Assembly: GCF_000013665.1 (NCBI RefSeq)
Contig: NC_007912.1
Span: 620,001-684,000 of the forward strand
Direction: 5' to 3'
Source: Saccharophagus degradans 2-40
GTDB taxonomy: Bacteria > Pseudomonadota > Gammaproteobacteria > Pseudomonadales > Cellvibrionaceae
Length of the DNA stretch: 64,000 nucleotides
The notes beneath the pieces are model-generated. The model was not told the origin of the DNA. It saw nothing but the letters and a program-made list of their open reading frames with translations, and did no database searches. Positions 42,805-51,945 of the stretch are shown piece by piece (position 1 is the first letter of the stretch; the number at the start of each line of letters is the position of its first letter). Made by a program: the position numbers and the translations under genes.

Positions 42805-43146
42805 ATGCTATTAAAAAAATCCTCACTTAAATTCTTATCCGGTTTGGCCTGCTCGGTGCTGGCTGTATCATTGGTGGCCAGTGCACAGGCAGATGTAAAA
42901 AGGGTAAACAGCAAAGAGTCCATCAAAGCCTGTAAGGCGCACTTGCTACAGCAAAACACGCAAGATGTGAAAGTAAAGTTTAAAAATAAATCTGCAACCC
43001 AAGTAGATAACAACAGCTATAAACATTGGCTGAACGCGGTTAAAACCAATGCCGACGGACGTGAGTCCCTCAAGGTTTTGTGCGAAACAACACGCGCCGG
43101 TAAAGTGGTTACCCTCGATGTGCAATCGGGTAGCTGGAAGTTCTAA
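42805..43146 (+). CDS. Small secreted protein, hypothetical
   Basis: A 113-residue exported protein with a Sec signal (hydrophobic LACSVLAVSLVASAQA, cleavage near AQA). The mature part is about 83 residues with two cysteines (Cys in IKACKAHL and VLCETTR) that could pair, and is rich in Lys/Asn. I do not recognise a family. Its promoter faces hxlR, so that regulator may control it. Confidence 0.65.
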   Translation: MLLKKSSLKFLSGLACSVLAVSLVASAQADVKRVNSKESIKACKAHLLQQNTQDVKVKFKNKSATQVDNNSYKHWLNAVKTNADGRESLKVLCETTRAGKVVTLDVQSGSWKF

Positions 43147-43196
43147 TTTTTTATTTCCTGCAGACGTACACTGTGGCGGCGGGTTAAACTGTCGCC

Positions 43197-43907
43197 ATGA
43201 AAAACCGCACCTCTACGCTACTCATCGATGACATTCCCATTGCGATTACCCGTCGCAAAATGAAATCCTTGCGCCTGCGCGTTTGCCCGCAAAAGGGTGA
43301 CGTTAAGGTGTCGGCCCCGCATTTTGTGGCGCGGGGCGATATTCACGCGTTTGTCGTTAAAAACTTAGATTGGGTGCGTTCTCAACGGGCAGAAATTGCC
43401 AATCGTGAAGTGGTACCAGTTAGGTTAATGCAAACTGGGGATAGTATTCCCTTGCTTGGCCAAACCTTTCGCTTGCACGTTGAGGGTGGGGTAAGTAGGC
43501 CTAGTCTAAAATGCCTTGCTGATAACCAACTGCTAATGCGCCTGCCTGTAAGCGCTGGCTTAGTTGAGCAGCAGCAATTAATAGATACTTGGTATCGCGA
43601 CCAACTTAAGTTGGCCGTACCGCCGCTGCTAGAACGCTACGAGCCCATAATGGGGGTAGCGGTTAAACAGTGGGGGATTAAAAAAATGAAAACCCGCTGG
43701 GGTAGTTGCAATATTACCGCGCGACGTATTTGGCTAAATTTAGATTTGGCCAGCAAGCCCGCGCAATGCTTAGAGTATGTGGTGGTGCATGAGCTGGCGC
43801 ATTTGCTGGAGTCGGGGCACACACCTAGGTTTTGGGCCATTGTGGATAAAACCATGCCCACTTGGCGCGCGGCTAATTTAATCCTTAACCCGCGCTCGCG
43901 AAAATAA
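43197..43907 (+). CDS. YgjP/SprT-like zinc metallopeptidase (M48-type)
   Basis: A 236-residue protein of the DUF45/YgjP family. The zinc motif HELAHLLESGHTPRFW gives HExxH with a downstream His, and MKTRWGSCN is the family's conserved segment before it. Its function in cells is not firmly known. Start ATG at 43197. Confidence 0.9.
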   Translation: MKNRTSTLLIDDIPIAITRRKMKSLRLRVCPQKGDVKVSAPHFVARGDIHAFVVKNLDWVRSQRAEIANREVVPVRLMQTGDSIPLLGQTFRLHVEGGVSRPSLKCLADNQLLMRLPVSAGLVEQQQLIDTWYRDQLKLAVPPLLERYEPIMGVAVKQWGIKKMKTRWGSCNITARRIWLNLDLASKPAQCLEYVVVHELAHLLESGHTPRFWAIVDKTMPTWRAANLILNPRSRK

Positions 43908-43932
43908 ATTTAATTGTTGGTTGCAGCCATCT

Positions 43933-45585
43933 TTAATCCCACTCTATAAACTCAAATCGCACACTTTGCCCTGCTTGTCGCTGCGCTAATTGCCAGCAGT
44001 CTTCCGCTTTTACGCAACCAATTTTAGGGTAGCCCCCAAGGGTTTGCCTGTCGTTAAGCAGCACTATAGGTTGCCCGCTTGGTGGAATTTGCACGCTGCC
44101 AAAGGCAATAGGCTCAGAGCTTATACCGCCGTGCTGCCAGTGAATATTTGCGCCTTCTAAGCGGTAGCCCATGCGGTCGCTGTGGGAGTGAATCTGGTAG
44201 TTCTCACTGCACAGCTTGTCTATTTCATTTGCGCCGAACTGATCAAATTGATAGCTCGGGTAAACCCTCAATACAAGCTCTTGTTGGTAATTGGGCTGTT
44301 TGTACCACGGTGCCATTTTTAGTGGTGGCTGGCTGTTACTTCTATAGCCAACATTCTGTTTGGCGCTTAACTGGCTTGCTGTTTGCGGCCAATGTTCTTT
44401 GGGGTTCATTGCGCAGCTATCAAACAAAGTTGCACACTCAAACCCACCTGCAACCGCTAAATATGCGCGAGCACCACTGCGTGCGCCGCCAAAGGCGAGC
44501 GTGTCACCTGTATTTACACGGTGGCTGGCCCAGTTGTGCAGTGGCCGGTTGTTAAGCGTTGCGTGGCAATCTGCCCCTGCAATGGCAATGGTAGTAGGAG
44601 CGTTAAAGCGCGCTTTAAACAGGCCAAGCGTTATCTCTATGGCGGGGCTATTTGGGGCATTTCCTAATAACTTATTGGCCCATTGGTAGGCGTAGTTGTC
44701 TAAGCTGCCGCACTGGCTTACGCCTAAGTGCTGCACCTGCTTGCGTCCAGTATCTTGCAGTAGGGCCAATGGCCCAGTTTGCAAAATAGTCATGTGGCTT
44801 GTTGGGTTGCGTGTGGTAAATGTGCTTTGTGATGGTAAATGGTTTTGAGGTTTTGATTGTTCACGCTGCTGCGCAATGCGATTAAATTGCTCGAGACTAA
44901 TCTGCTCAAATTTAACGGCTTTGCCTACGCTTAGGGTGTTATTTTCTTTTTGTTTGTGTGCACTTTCTAATATGTTTGGGTCCCCTAGCGGGGCTGGGCT
45001 ACAGCCAATTAAGTGCCAACCACCTGGGGCAGCTAAGGGGTATACCGCCGTTTGGTTTTCGGCTATGGCTACACTGCCGGCAGGCACCTGCGTACGAGGG
45101 TTGGCGCGGCGCGGTATACGCAAATTGTCAGGCAGGCCACCTAAGTAGGCGAAGCCAGGCATAAAGCCAATGGCTTGTATTTGGTAGTTTGCTTTTAGGT
45201 GCTGGCGAATAACGTCTTGTTCGCTCAAGCCAAGTGTTGTGGCCACGTTATATAGGTCGGGGGCTACGCTTGGGTGGTAGCACACTTGTACTGTTAAGGG
45301 CTGAGGGGCTTCTGCCGTGGCATGGGGCTGCGTAATCGTTTGTATATTTTTTAGCGCTGCGTTGAGCGCTTGGCTGATGTCGATATAGGTTAGCGTGTCA
45401 TCCCACTCAATGAATACTTGGCTGTAGGCCGGTACCGCTTCTTTTATGCTGGTAATATTGTGTCTTAACCAGCCGGCAAGCTGACTTATTTGGCCGTAGC
45501 TTAAGGCTTGGCTAAAACCTTGGCTAAAGGCAGCAAGTAGGCTGTGGTCGTTAATACGCTGCAATGTTTGTATGTGAGTCATCAC
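43933..45585 (-). CDS. 5-oxoprolinase PxpB-PxpC fusion
   Basis: A 550-residue fusion of the two kinase-like subunits of prokaryotic 5-oxoprolinase (KipI/PxpB then KipA/PxpC). Together with PxpA it converts 5-oxoproline to glutamate using ATP. PxpB is about residues 1-240 (FMPGFAYLGGLPDNLRIPRR, AIAENQTAVYPLAAPGGWHL). PxpC begins near 268 (LQTGPLALLQDTGRKQVQHL) with GSLDNYAYQWANKLLGN, PAIEITLGLF and GARAYLAVAGGF. In most genomes these are two genes. It overlaps pxpA by 4 bases (ATGA type), so the operon is translationally coupled. Confidence 0.92.
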   Translation of the reverse strand: MMTHIQTLQRINDHSLLAAFSQGFSQALSYGQISQLAGWLRHNITSIKEAVPAYSQVFIEWDDTLTYIDISQALNAALKNIQTITQPHATAEAPQPLTVQVCYHPSVAPDLYNVATTLGLSEQDVIRQHLKANYQIQAIGFMPGFAYLGGLPDNLRIPRRANPRTQVPAGSVAIAENQTAVYPLAAPGGWHLIGCSPAPLGDPNILESAHKQKENNTLSVGKAVKFEQISLEQFNRIAQQREQSKPQNHLPSQSTFTTRNPTSHMTILQTGPLALLQDTGRKQVQHLGVSQCGSLDNYAYQWANKLLGNAPNSPAIEITLGLFKARFNAPTTIAIAGADCHATLNNRPLHNWASHRVNTGDTLAFGGARSGARAYLAVAGGFECATLFDSCAMNPKEHWPQTASQLSAKQNVGYRSNSQPPLKMAPWYKQPNYQQELVLRVYPSYQFDQFGANEIDKLCSENYQIHSHSDRMGYRLEGANIHWQHGGISSEPIAFGSVQIPPSGQPIVLLNDRQTLGGYPKIGCVKAEDCWQLAQRQAGQSVRFEFIEWD

Positions 45586-46313
45586 TTACTGGCTAGGCTT
45601 TTAAGGTTACTGCTAATGGCGCGAACCGCAGCCAGCGCCGTGGGGTTGTCGCCATGTACACATAGGCTTGAGGCATTCACGTTTAGCCAAGTGCCGTTGG
45701 TACTTAGTACGCGCTGGTGGGTAAGTAGTTGGTTTGCCTGCTCTATCACGTCATCTACATTGTGCAATACAGCCCCCTCTATTGTGCGCGCTTGCAAATA
45801 ACCTTCGGGGGTATAGCGCCGGTCGGCGAAGGCTTCGAATTGCAAGGTTACACCCGCTTGGGCTGCTAGCTGGGCGTGAATGTGTTGCTGGGGCGTAGCT
45901 TGCATCATAAGGCTTAGCGATGAAAATTCACTGCGAATAAGCTCGAGTAGCATTTCTAGCAGTACGGGGTTGTGCAGCAGGTCGTTATACAGGGCGCCGT
46001 GGGGTTTGACGTATTCTACTTTGCCACCCAAAGCTGTACAGGCTTGGTGCAAGCTGAGTATTTGCTCTGCAATACTCTCGCGCAGCGTGTCTAACGGTAT
46101 AGCGAGCGAGGTGCGGCCAAAGTTATCTGGGTCGGGGTAGCTGGGGTGAGCGCCAATGCAAACGTGGTGTTTAAGCGCAAGTTGTATTGCTTTGGCCATA
46201 CTCGCGGCGTTGCCAGTATGGCCACCACAGGCAATATTAGCCTGATGGATAAGGGGCATAATGGCCGCGTCGGCGTGATCTAAACCTTCACCAAGATCAC
46301 AATTTAGCTTCAT
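45582..46313 (-). CDS. pxpA: 5-oxoprolinase subunit A (LamB/YcsF family)
   Basis: A 243-residue protein. MKLNCDLGEG at the start and HQANIACGGHTGNAASM, YVKPHGALYNDLLHN and FADRRYTPEGYLQ are the LamB/YcsF marks. It supplies the hydrolase part of the PxpABC complex, which recovers glutamate from 5-oxoproline formed from glutathione breakdown or spontaneous glutamine cyclisation. It follows a 74-residue membrane protein gene by 24 bases. Confidence 0.93.
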   Translation of the reverse strand: MKLNCDLGEGLDHADAAIMPLIHQANIACGGHTGNAASMAKAIQLALKHHVCIGAHPSYPDPDNFGRTSLAIPLDTLRESIAEQILSLHQACTALGGKVEYVKPHGALYNDLLHNPVLLEMLLELIRSEFSSLSLMMQATPQQHIHAQLAAQAGVTLQFEAFADRRYTPEGYLQARTIEGAVLHNVDDVIEQANQLLTHQRVLSTNGTWLNVNASSLCVHGDNPTALAAVRAISSNLKSLASK

Positions 46314-46337
46314 TAGTGGCCCGTGCTGTGTGCAGCT

Positions 46338-46562
46338 TTAGAGTGCGAAGAAAATAAGTACCAAGCCCAAAATGCTTAAGCCAAGAGCAGAGCCGGCTTT
46401 GTTTAGCGCGAAAAGGCTATAAAAGTACGACAATGGCGGCAAAAATATTGTTGCAAGCCCCCACGTGTAATCTTCTTTAAAAGACACAATTAACAGTTGA
46501 ACCCAGCTGGCTAGCAGCAAGATTACGCCAAAGGTCAGCAGTGTGGCGCTTGTGGCTTCCAT
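46338..46562 (-). CDS. Small membrane protein, hypothetical
   Basis: A 74-residue protein with two or three hydrophobic helices (LLTFGVILLLASWVQLLIVS, ALGLSILGLVLIFFAL) and a short KEDYTWG loop. It is first in line with pxpA and the pxpBC fusion, so it may be a helper or uptake protein for 5-oxoproline; I do not recognise a family. Confidence 0.6.
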   Translation of the reverse strand: MEATSATLLTFGVILLLASWVQLLIVSFKEDYTWGLATIFLPPLSYFYSLFALNKAGSALGLSILGLVLIFFAL

Positions 46563-46795
46563 GGGAGACTCCTTACAATTTTACGTTATTGTTAGTGCTT
46601 AGAGATACTTCAGCGAGCCATTCTAGCAAACATGGCGCTTAAGGGAAGTATAGTTCTTGTGCGAATTGAGCAAAAAGTATTTGGGTGGGCGAAGCAGGCT
46701 TGAGTTAATGGCGTACAACCTGTGTGTGCACGCCATATTTAACAAGATATTTAGGTGTTAACTAGCGATTAGCGCTTCCCTTCGCAAGATTGACC

Positions 46796-47233
46796 TCACA
46801 TTGTAAGCATAAAGGTAACTGGGCCATCGTTAAGTAGGGATACTTTCATATCTGCGGCAAACTCCCCTGTGGCTATAGGGCTGTGTTTGGCTTTTAACAG
46901 GTTAACAAACTTATCGTAAAGAGCTTGTGCCTCTGCGGGGGGCGCAGCGCAAGAAAAGCTTGGGCGCAGGCCTTTTTGAGTGTCGGCCGCGAGGGTAAAT
47001 TGCGAAATGCTTAATACGCCGCCACCAATCTGCTGTACGTTTAAGTTCATTTTGCCTTCGTCGTCGCTAAATACGCGATAAGCCAATACTTTGTTGGCCA
47101 TGCGCTCGAGCGTTTCTGTGCTATCTGTTTTTTCTATGCCAACAAATAATAATAAGCCTTTGTCTATAGCGCCGATGGTTTGCCCTTCTACGACGACGCT
47201 GGCGTGGCTAACGCGCTGTATTAATACTTTCAT
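46796..47233 (-). CDS. dtd: D-aminoacyl-tRNA deacylase
   Basis: A 145-residue enzyme that hydrolyses D-aminoacyl-tRNA and also glycyl-tRNA(Ala). The motifs SQFTLA (near 78) and GPVTFML at the C-terminus are the conserved Dtd signatures, and [15 protein letters not shown] is the normal start. It is a single gene. Confidence 0.95.
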   Translation of the reverse strand: MKVLIQRVSHASVVVEGQTIGAIDKGLLLFVGIEKTDSTETLERMANKVLAYRVFSDDEGKMNLNVQQIGGGVLSISQFTLAADTQKGLRPSFSCAAPPAEAQALYDKFVNLLKAKHSPIATGEFAADMKVSLLNDGPVTFMLTM

Positions 47234-47277
47234 AGTGTGTTGTGGTTAATGAGAGTTATTGGGGCGACAAGCTTAGC

Positions 47278-47302
47278 AAAAAAAAGCCGGCGCTAGGCCG
47301 GC
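47278..47302 (-). terminator. Terminator for the beta-propeller gene
   Basis: On the - strand, GCCGGC-CTAGC-GCCGGC (47286-47302) is followed by about eight T. It lies 36 bases downstream of the stop of the gene at 47338. Confidence 0.85.
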
Positions 47303-47337
47303 AAATACACGGTTGTGTTCTTTTTTGCGCGCCCTAG

Positions 47338-49449
47338 TTATTGCGGGCCGTTTGCTTGGCTAGGTGTTTGCCAGAAGGCAGACCATATGTTGCCGTTGTG
47401 CGAGTAATACACGGTATCGTCGTGCATTGCTGCGCGGTCGCTCCAATAGGAGTATGCATTGCTGGCCGAGGTGGGGGAAATGCTACCCGCGTGATTCAAG
47501 CCTGCGCTGGTGGTGATGTTATTCACTTCAAATAGCTCGAGGTTGGTGCCCTGCCAGTTGTAATTTTCCGATTTACTTATTGGCAGTGTAAAACGCAAGG
47601 TATCGTCATTTGTTTGTAAGAAGGTTAGCGCGTGTAGGTCGTGGGTCGCGGCAGTATCGCTACCTTTGCTACCAATTATGTAGTTGTTTATTTCGGTTGG
47701 GTTGGTGATATCAGTAACGTCATAAAGGCTTACTTTAACCCCAGAGCGTTGCGCCCATGGCGAATCTGGGTCTACGTTGTAGCCCACGCCTAGCAAGTAA
47801 TTGTTACTTACTGAATGCAAGTAAGAGCTAAACCCGGGTATTTCTAACTCGCCAGCAATTGCGGGAGCTTCGTTGTTAGTTAAGTCGACTACGTAGAGTG
47901 GGTCTGTGCGCATAAACGTTACGATATAGGCGCGCTCGTTTACAAAGCGGGTTCCGTAAATCTCTTCGCCCGGTTTGCCTATCGGCGCGGGTTGCTCGGC
48001 ATTGGGAATTTGTGCCACTTGTATCAGGTCGTTATTTTCGCCGGTATCTTTTAATACGGTGAGCTTGTGAGGATAAGTCACGCCCGACCAAGTATCGCTA
48101 GATATTACACGCAAATAATCGCTATTTTCGTTTACGAAAAAGCCGGCTTGGTACCAGTTAACTTGGCCTTCCACTGCACCTGTCGCGCGGTAGGTGACTG
48201 CACCATCGGCCACGGTAAATTTATGTACCACGGAGTAATACTGCGAAGGCTCTGGGCTAACTGCTACATCCGCGCCATTGCCACTCTCTTGTCTTACTGG
48301 GGCATCGAGTTGGCTGGTGTACCAGCTGTTGGCGCCAACGTATAAGCTGGTTGGCGTCATATAAATGCCTTCCACAGGCGAGTTGATACATGTGCTAGAG
48401 GTAATGGCCTGCTCTGCAAGATTAATAGCTACTACGCTAACTAAAGAGTGGTAACCGTGATTGGCGGTTATATCTGAAGGTACATAGCAGTTGTCGCCAG
48501 TTAGAAGTGGTTGGGGCGTGCCGCCGTTAATCGTGTAGTGAGGTAAGAGCTCAGCTAACGTTTTTTGGTTGTAGCTATTTTGGTCGCTGCCTTCATTTTC
48601 ATTTTCGGCGTCATGCAGCTCGTAATAAATAAGGCTGGTATTGTGGTTAAGTACCAAATACAGGTAATCGCCCACTTTGCGGCTGTTTTGTAAGTAGCCG
48701 TCTATTTCTAGCGCAAAATCGAGCGCTGGGTTGGCTGGGTCTGCCAAGTCGTAGAGGTTGGCTTTAACCGCAGAATGCGATGTGTAATAGGGCAAACTGG
48801 TCGCCTCGACGTCTACATCTATAAAAGGTTGTATGCTGTAATAATTTGCTTCACTGCTAAGGGCAAGCAGGTTTGAACCCGCTGCGTCGCCGTTATCTAC
48901 TAAATACAGCGACGGTGTTGCATAGCTATCTAGCTCGATTTCAGACACCAAGCTGGCGCTAGCATCGCTGGGCGAGCTGGCAAGAATGCGTACCTTGGTG
49001 GGGGCGTTGTAGTACTCGCCATATTGCACTGTGTAAAGGTAATCGCCGTCATATTTAAGGTAATCGCCTTCATCTACACCAACTACATAGGTATTGGTGC
49101 TGGAATAGTTGCCTGAACCAGAGCTAGAACTGCTGTCGCTATCGCTTTGCGGTGCTGCTTCTGGCGTGGCTATTGCGTCATCTACCGCTTCCCAAGCAAC
49201 GAACTGATCATATACTTGGTAGCTAATGCCGTTTTTAATGTGTGTCTCCAGTTCGCTGCTTGTCGCCCGTTTTAATTTCGATTGCGTGGCAACGGTAAGC
49301 TGCACTTGGCTGCCACCCGAGGAGGAAGCCCCGGAAGAGCTGCCGCCATTTGTACCGCCGGAGGATGAATCTCCGCCGCATGCGCTTAATGCTATTACCG
49401 ATACTGTTGTAGCAAGTAACTTTAGTGTGTGCATTTGTAGTGCGTGCAT
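47338..49449 (-). CDS. Secreted beta-propeller lipoprotein (COG4880-type)
   Basis: A 703-residue lipoprotein with lipobox IALSAC (Cys24) and a glycine/serine-rich tether (GGTNGGSSSGASSSGGS). The rest matches the family of secreted proteins with a C-terminal beta-propeller. It has repeated segments of the type YVVGVDEGDYLKYDGDYLYTV, ANLYDLADPANPAL, VSLYDVTDITNPTEI and NERAYIVTFMRTDPLYVVDL. The function of the family is not known; copper, calcium or polymer binding have been suggested for propellers generally. AGGAAAG lies 6 bases before the ATG at 49449, supporting that start. It stands alone. Confidence 0.8.
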   Translation of the reverse strand: MHALQMHTLKLLATTVSVIALSACGGDSSSGGTNGGSSSGASSSGGSQVQLTVATQSKLKRATSSELETHIKNGISYQVYDQFVAWEAVDDAIATPEAAPQSDSDSSSSSGSGNYSSTNTYVVGVDEGDYLKYDGDYLYTVQYGEYYNAPTKVRILASSPSDASASLVSEIELDSYATPSLYLVDNGDAAGSNLLALSSEANYYSIQPFIDVDVEATSLPYYTSHSAVKANLYDLADPANPALDFALEIDGYLQNSRKVGDYLYLVLNHNTSLIYYELHDAENENEGSDQNSYNQKTLAELLPHYTINGGTPQPLLTGDNCYVPSDITANHGYHSLVSVVAINLAEQAITSSTCINSPVEGIYMTPTSLYVGANSWYTSQLDAPVRQESGNGADVAVSPEPSQYYSVVHKFTVADGAVTYRATGAVEGQVNWYQAGFFVNENSDYLRVISSDTWSGVTYPHKLTVLKDTGENNDLIQVAQIPNAEQPAPIGKPGEEIYGTRFVNERAYIVTFMRTDPLYVVDLTNNEAPAIAGELEIPGFSSYLHSVSNNYLLGVGYNVDPDSPWAQRSGVKVSLYDVTDITNPTEINNYIIGSKGSDTAATHDLHALTFLQTNDDTLRFTLPISKSENYNWQGTNLELFEVNNITTSAGLNHAGSISPTSASNAYSYWSDRAAMHDDTVYYSHNGNIWSAFWQTPSQANGPQ

Positions 49450-49843
49450 TTTTCTTTCCTATCGATTCTTTCCGTGACGGCAGGCTGGCTTCGGGCTAAA
49501 AGGGGGAAATATTAGGGGAAATACCGCCCCGCCCAGAAACTGATTTTTTATGATTGCTCGATTGTAGGTGCTTTGCGTGTAAACGTCTGTAATGAAAATG
49601 TTAAAAAGTGTGCGTTAGTGACCTATTACAATTTTGTAACGCTTCTGCTGTGGCGAACGAGGCGCAAATCACGTACTTTACTCCCATCTAAAGGCGCTTC
49701 ATTTTGTAGTTGATTCTGCGCGCTACTGTTTATTGGTTGGTTATTAGTTAGTTATTAGCTATTTAGTTTTACTTGAAATCGAGCGGATACTGTTTGTGTT
49801 AATCAATTACTGCCCTCTGCAACTTAAAGGGGGTTCTTACAAA
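49450..49843. promoter_or_regulatory. Intergenic region upstream of mipA with a TTACAA palindrome
   Basis: No gene is seen. TTACAA-TT-TTGTAA (49626-49639) is a perfect inverted repeat about 200 bases before mipA and could be an operator of the response regulator encoded downstream. A TTAGTTAG/TTATTAG-rich stretch lies at about 49735-49765. Confidence 0.4.
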
Positions 49844-50827
49844 ATGCCACTGCGTGCACTTAAAACAGCTGTTGCTGGCGTGCTGTGCTGGTTAATACTT
49901 GCCCAGCAGGCAAACGCTTGTACGCAAGATGAGACCGAATGCGTGGAGGTGGGGCGCTGGGACTTATCCGTTGCCATTGGCGCAGGCGTTCGCACCAACC
50001 CAATCGCCGGTGGCGATAACCTCCCCATAGTGATTATTCCCAACCTTACCTATTACGGTAAGCGTTTTTATTTAGAAAACTATACGTTGGGCTATTCGCT
50101 AGTAGAGCAGCCCATTTACAGCGTGAACCTTGTACTTACCCCCAGCTACGATCAAATTTATTTTCAAAAGTGGGGGCTGGGGAATATTTCGTTTGATTCT
50201 GGCGCCGGTGACAGCACTGCGTTTGCTTCGGAAGGCATAATTAATAACACGCCAGCAGAAGGCATGGATGTATTGGCTTCCGATGTTGTGGAGGCCGATG
50301 ATGTGCAGCGCCCGCCGGTAGCCGGGCCCCCAACCCCTGCAGAACCTAAAGTAGTAGAGCCGGTTTATACCCTAGATTTAGCCGAGTTAGATAAGCGTAA
50401 ACAAACAGGTTTGGGCGGCGCCGAGTTTACTTATTTTGGCGAAAAGTGGGTGGCGTCGCTTAACGTATTGCAAGAAGTGCTAAATGTGCACGGCGGCCAA
50501 GAAGTTCGCCTAGCCGCGTCGCAAAATTTTGCAGCAGGAAAGTCGCGCTATCAGTTTGCTACAGGGCTTACCTGGCAAAGCGTAGATTTGCTCGATTATT
50601 ATTTTGGCGCGCATGAAGGCGAAGTGGATGAATCCATGGAGTACGAAATTCGCGAAAGTGGTATTACGCCCTTTGTGCGGCTAAGTTGGTCTCGAGAGTT
50701 AAATGAGCACTGGCGGCTACTGGCCTCGGTGCATCACAAGCGTTTGGCCGATGCCATAGTCGATAGCCCGCTAGTGGAAGAAAGTAGTGTGACTACCGTA
50801 TTTATTGGCGGGGTATATCACTTTTAG
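49844..50827 (+). CDS. MipA/OmpV-family outer membrane protein
   Basis: A 327-residue outer-membrane protein with a signal peptide (VLCWLILAQQANA). Family segments are SVAIGAGVRTNPIAGGDN, IPNLTYYGKRFYLEN and the closing RLADAIVDSPLVEESSVTTV FIGGVYHF region, with an internal Pro/Glu-rich loop (about 150-190). MipA was named as a scaffold for a murein transglycosylase and polymerase; many homologues answer to antibiotics or envelope stress. The ATG at 49844 follows AAAGGGGG and begins a clean signal peptide. It leads a tight operon with DUF3019, response regulator and kinase genes. Confidence 0.85.
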   Translation: MPLRALKTAVAGVLCWLILAQQANACTQDETECVEVGRWDLSVAIGAGVRTNPIAGGDNLPIVIIPNLTYYGKRFYLENYTLGYSLVEQPIYSVNLVLTPSYDQIYFQKWGLGNISFDSGAGDSTAFASEGIINNTPAEGMDVLASDVVEADDVQRPPVAGPPTPAEPKVVEPVYTLDLAELDKRKQTGLGGAEFTYFGEKWVASLNVLQEVLNVHGGQEVRLAASQNFAAGKSRYQFATGLTWQSVDLLDYYFGAHEGEVDESMEYEIRESGITPFVRLSWSRELNEHWRLLASVHHKRLADAIVDSPLVEESSVTTVFIGGVYHF

Positions 50828-50828
50828 C

Positions 50829-51251
50829 ATGGGTATATCCACAACAATAAAAATAATTTTTTCAGCTCGAATTCTAATCGCCCTCTTCTCATTGGGGGTG
50901 ATGGGTAATAGCTATGCAGATTCGCTGCCGCTTATTCAGCTTTCACTTAAGCCGCGTTTATGCGTGCTTTCTGAGGGGGAAGAGGTGTGTCGCGATACTA
51001 TCGAAATAACGTGGATTGCACAAAAGGCCCGCAGCTTGTGTTTGTATCAAGACGATACCGACTCGCCACTACAATGTTGGGATGCTGCCCGCGAAGGACG
51101 CTACACTATTGAATTAGCCGCAAGTGAAAATATTAATTTCTCGCTGCGCGAAAAAAATGAAGACACGTTTTTGGTGACGCAAGCTTTTGAGGTTGTGCAA
51201 GAGTCCACCAAGTACCGTCGGCGTAATCGCAACCCATGGAGTTTTTTCTAG
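50829..51251 (+). CDS. DUF3019 small exported protein
   Basis: A 140-residue exported protein with a signal peptide (to about residue 30, SYA). The mature part has LKPRLCVLSEGEEVCRDTIEITW, then CLYQDD and LQCWDAAREGRYTIEL; the four cysteines and this pattern are those of DUF3019. It is one base after mipA and one before the response regulator, a gene order also known in Shewanella-type genomes. It may be a periplasmic partner of the sensor kinase. Confidence 0.85.
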   Translation: MGISTTIKIIFSARILIALFSLGVMGNSYADSLPLIQLSLKPRLCVLSEGEEVCRDTIEITWIAQKARSLCLYQDDTDSPLQCWDAAREGRYTIELAASENINFSLREKNEDTFLVTQAFEVVQESTKYRRRNRNPWSFF

Positions 51252-51252
51252 C

Positions 51253-51942
51253 ATGAGCTTAATTTTATTAGCCGAAGACGATCGCCGTTTAGCAAACCTA
51301 GTAAAAGATTACCTCGGCAATCACGGTTTTGATGTGGTTATTGAAGAAGCCGGCCACAATGTGGCGCGCAGCGTACAAACCTTAGAGCCGGCGTTGGTAA
51401 TATTAGATATCAATTTGCCAGGTAAAGATGGGCTAAGCGTATGCAAAGATATTCGACCAAAATTTAATGGCCCCATTCTTATGCTTACCGCGCGCGACAC
51501 CGATGCCGACCAAATTCTAGGCTTGGAATACGGCGCCGACGATTACGTAATAAAACCCGCAGAGCCGCCTGTGTTGCTTGCTCGCATTCGCGCCTTGTTA
51601 CGCCGCTACAATCAAGAAATTAGCAAACCGCAGGATGAATACACCTTTGGTGAGCTCACCATTCATATGGCCGCGCGCCAAGTCTTTATTGGCGGCGAAG
51701 AAATAAAGCTCTCTAGCCACGAATTTGAATTGCTTTGCACTTTTGCGGCGCAGCCGGGCAAAGTGTTAAGTCGTGAATATCTATTTAATATTATTTACAG
51801 TCGCCCCTACGACGGTATGGATAGAACCATTGATGTGCGCATATCGCAATTGCGAAAAAAAGTGGGCGATGCATCCGACAACCCAACCAAAATTAAAACC
51901 GTATGGGGGCGCGGCTACTTATTTGTTGCCGATGCGTGGTAG
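51253..51942 (+). CDS. OmpR/PhoB-family response regulator
   Basis: A 229-residue regulator with an N-terminal receiver (acid pocket Glu8/Asp9/Asp10, phospho-acceptor Asp52 in VILDINLPGKDG, Lys in VIKPAEPP). A winged-helix DNA-binding domain of OmpR type follows (SSHEFELLCTFAAQPGKVLS, GYLFVADAW end). It is encoded directly before its kinase, with 3 bases between. It probably senses envelope or peptide stress and controls mipA. Confidence 0.93.
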   Translation: MSLILLAEDDRRLANLVKDYLGNHGFDVVIEEAGHNVARSVQTLEPALVILDINLPGKDGLSVCKDIRPKFNGPILMLTARDTDADQILGLEYGADDYVIKPAEPPVLLARIRALLRRYNQEISKPQDEYTFGELTIHMAARQVFIGGEEIKLSSHEFELLCTFAAQPGKVLSREYLFNIIYSRPYDGMDRTIDVRISQLRKKVGDASDNPTKIKTVWGRGYLFVADAW

Positions 51943-51945
51943 TGT

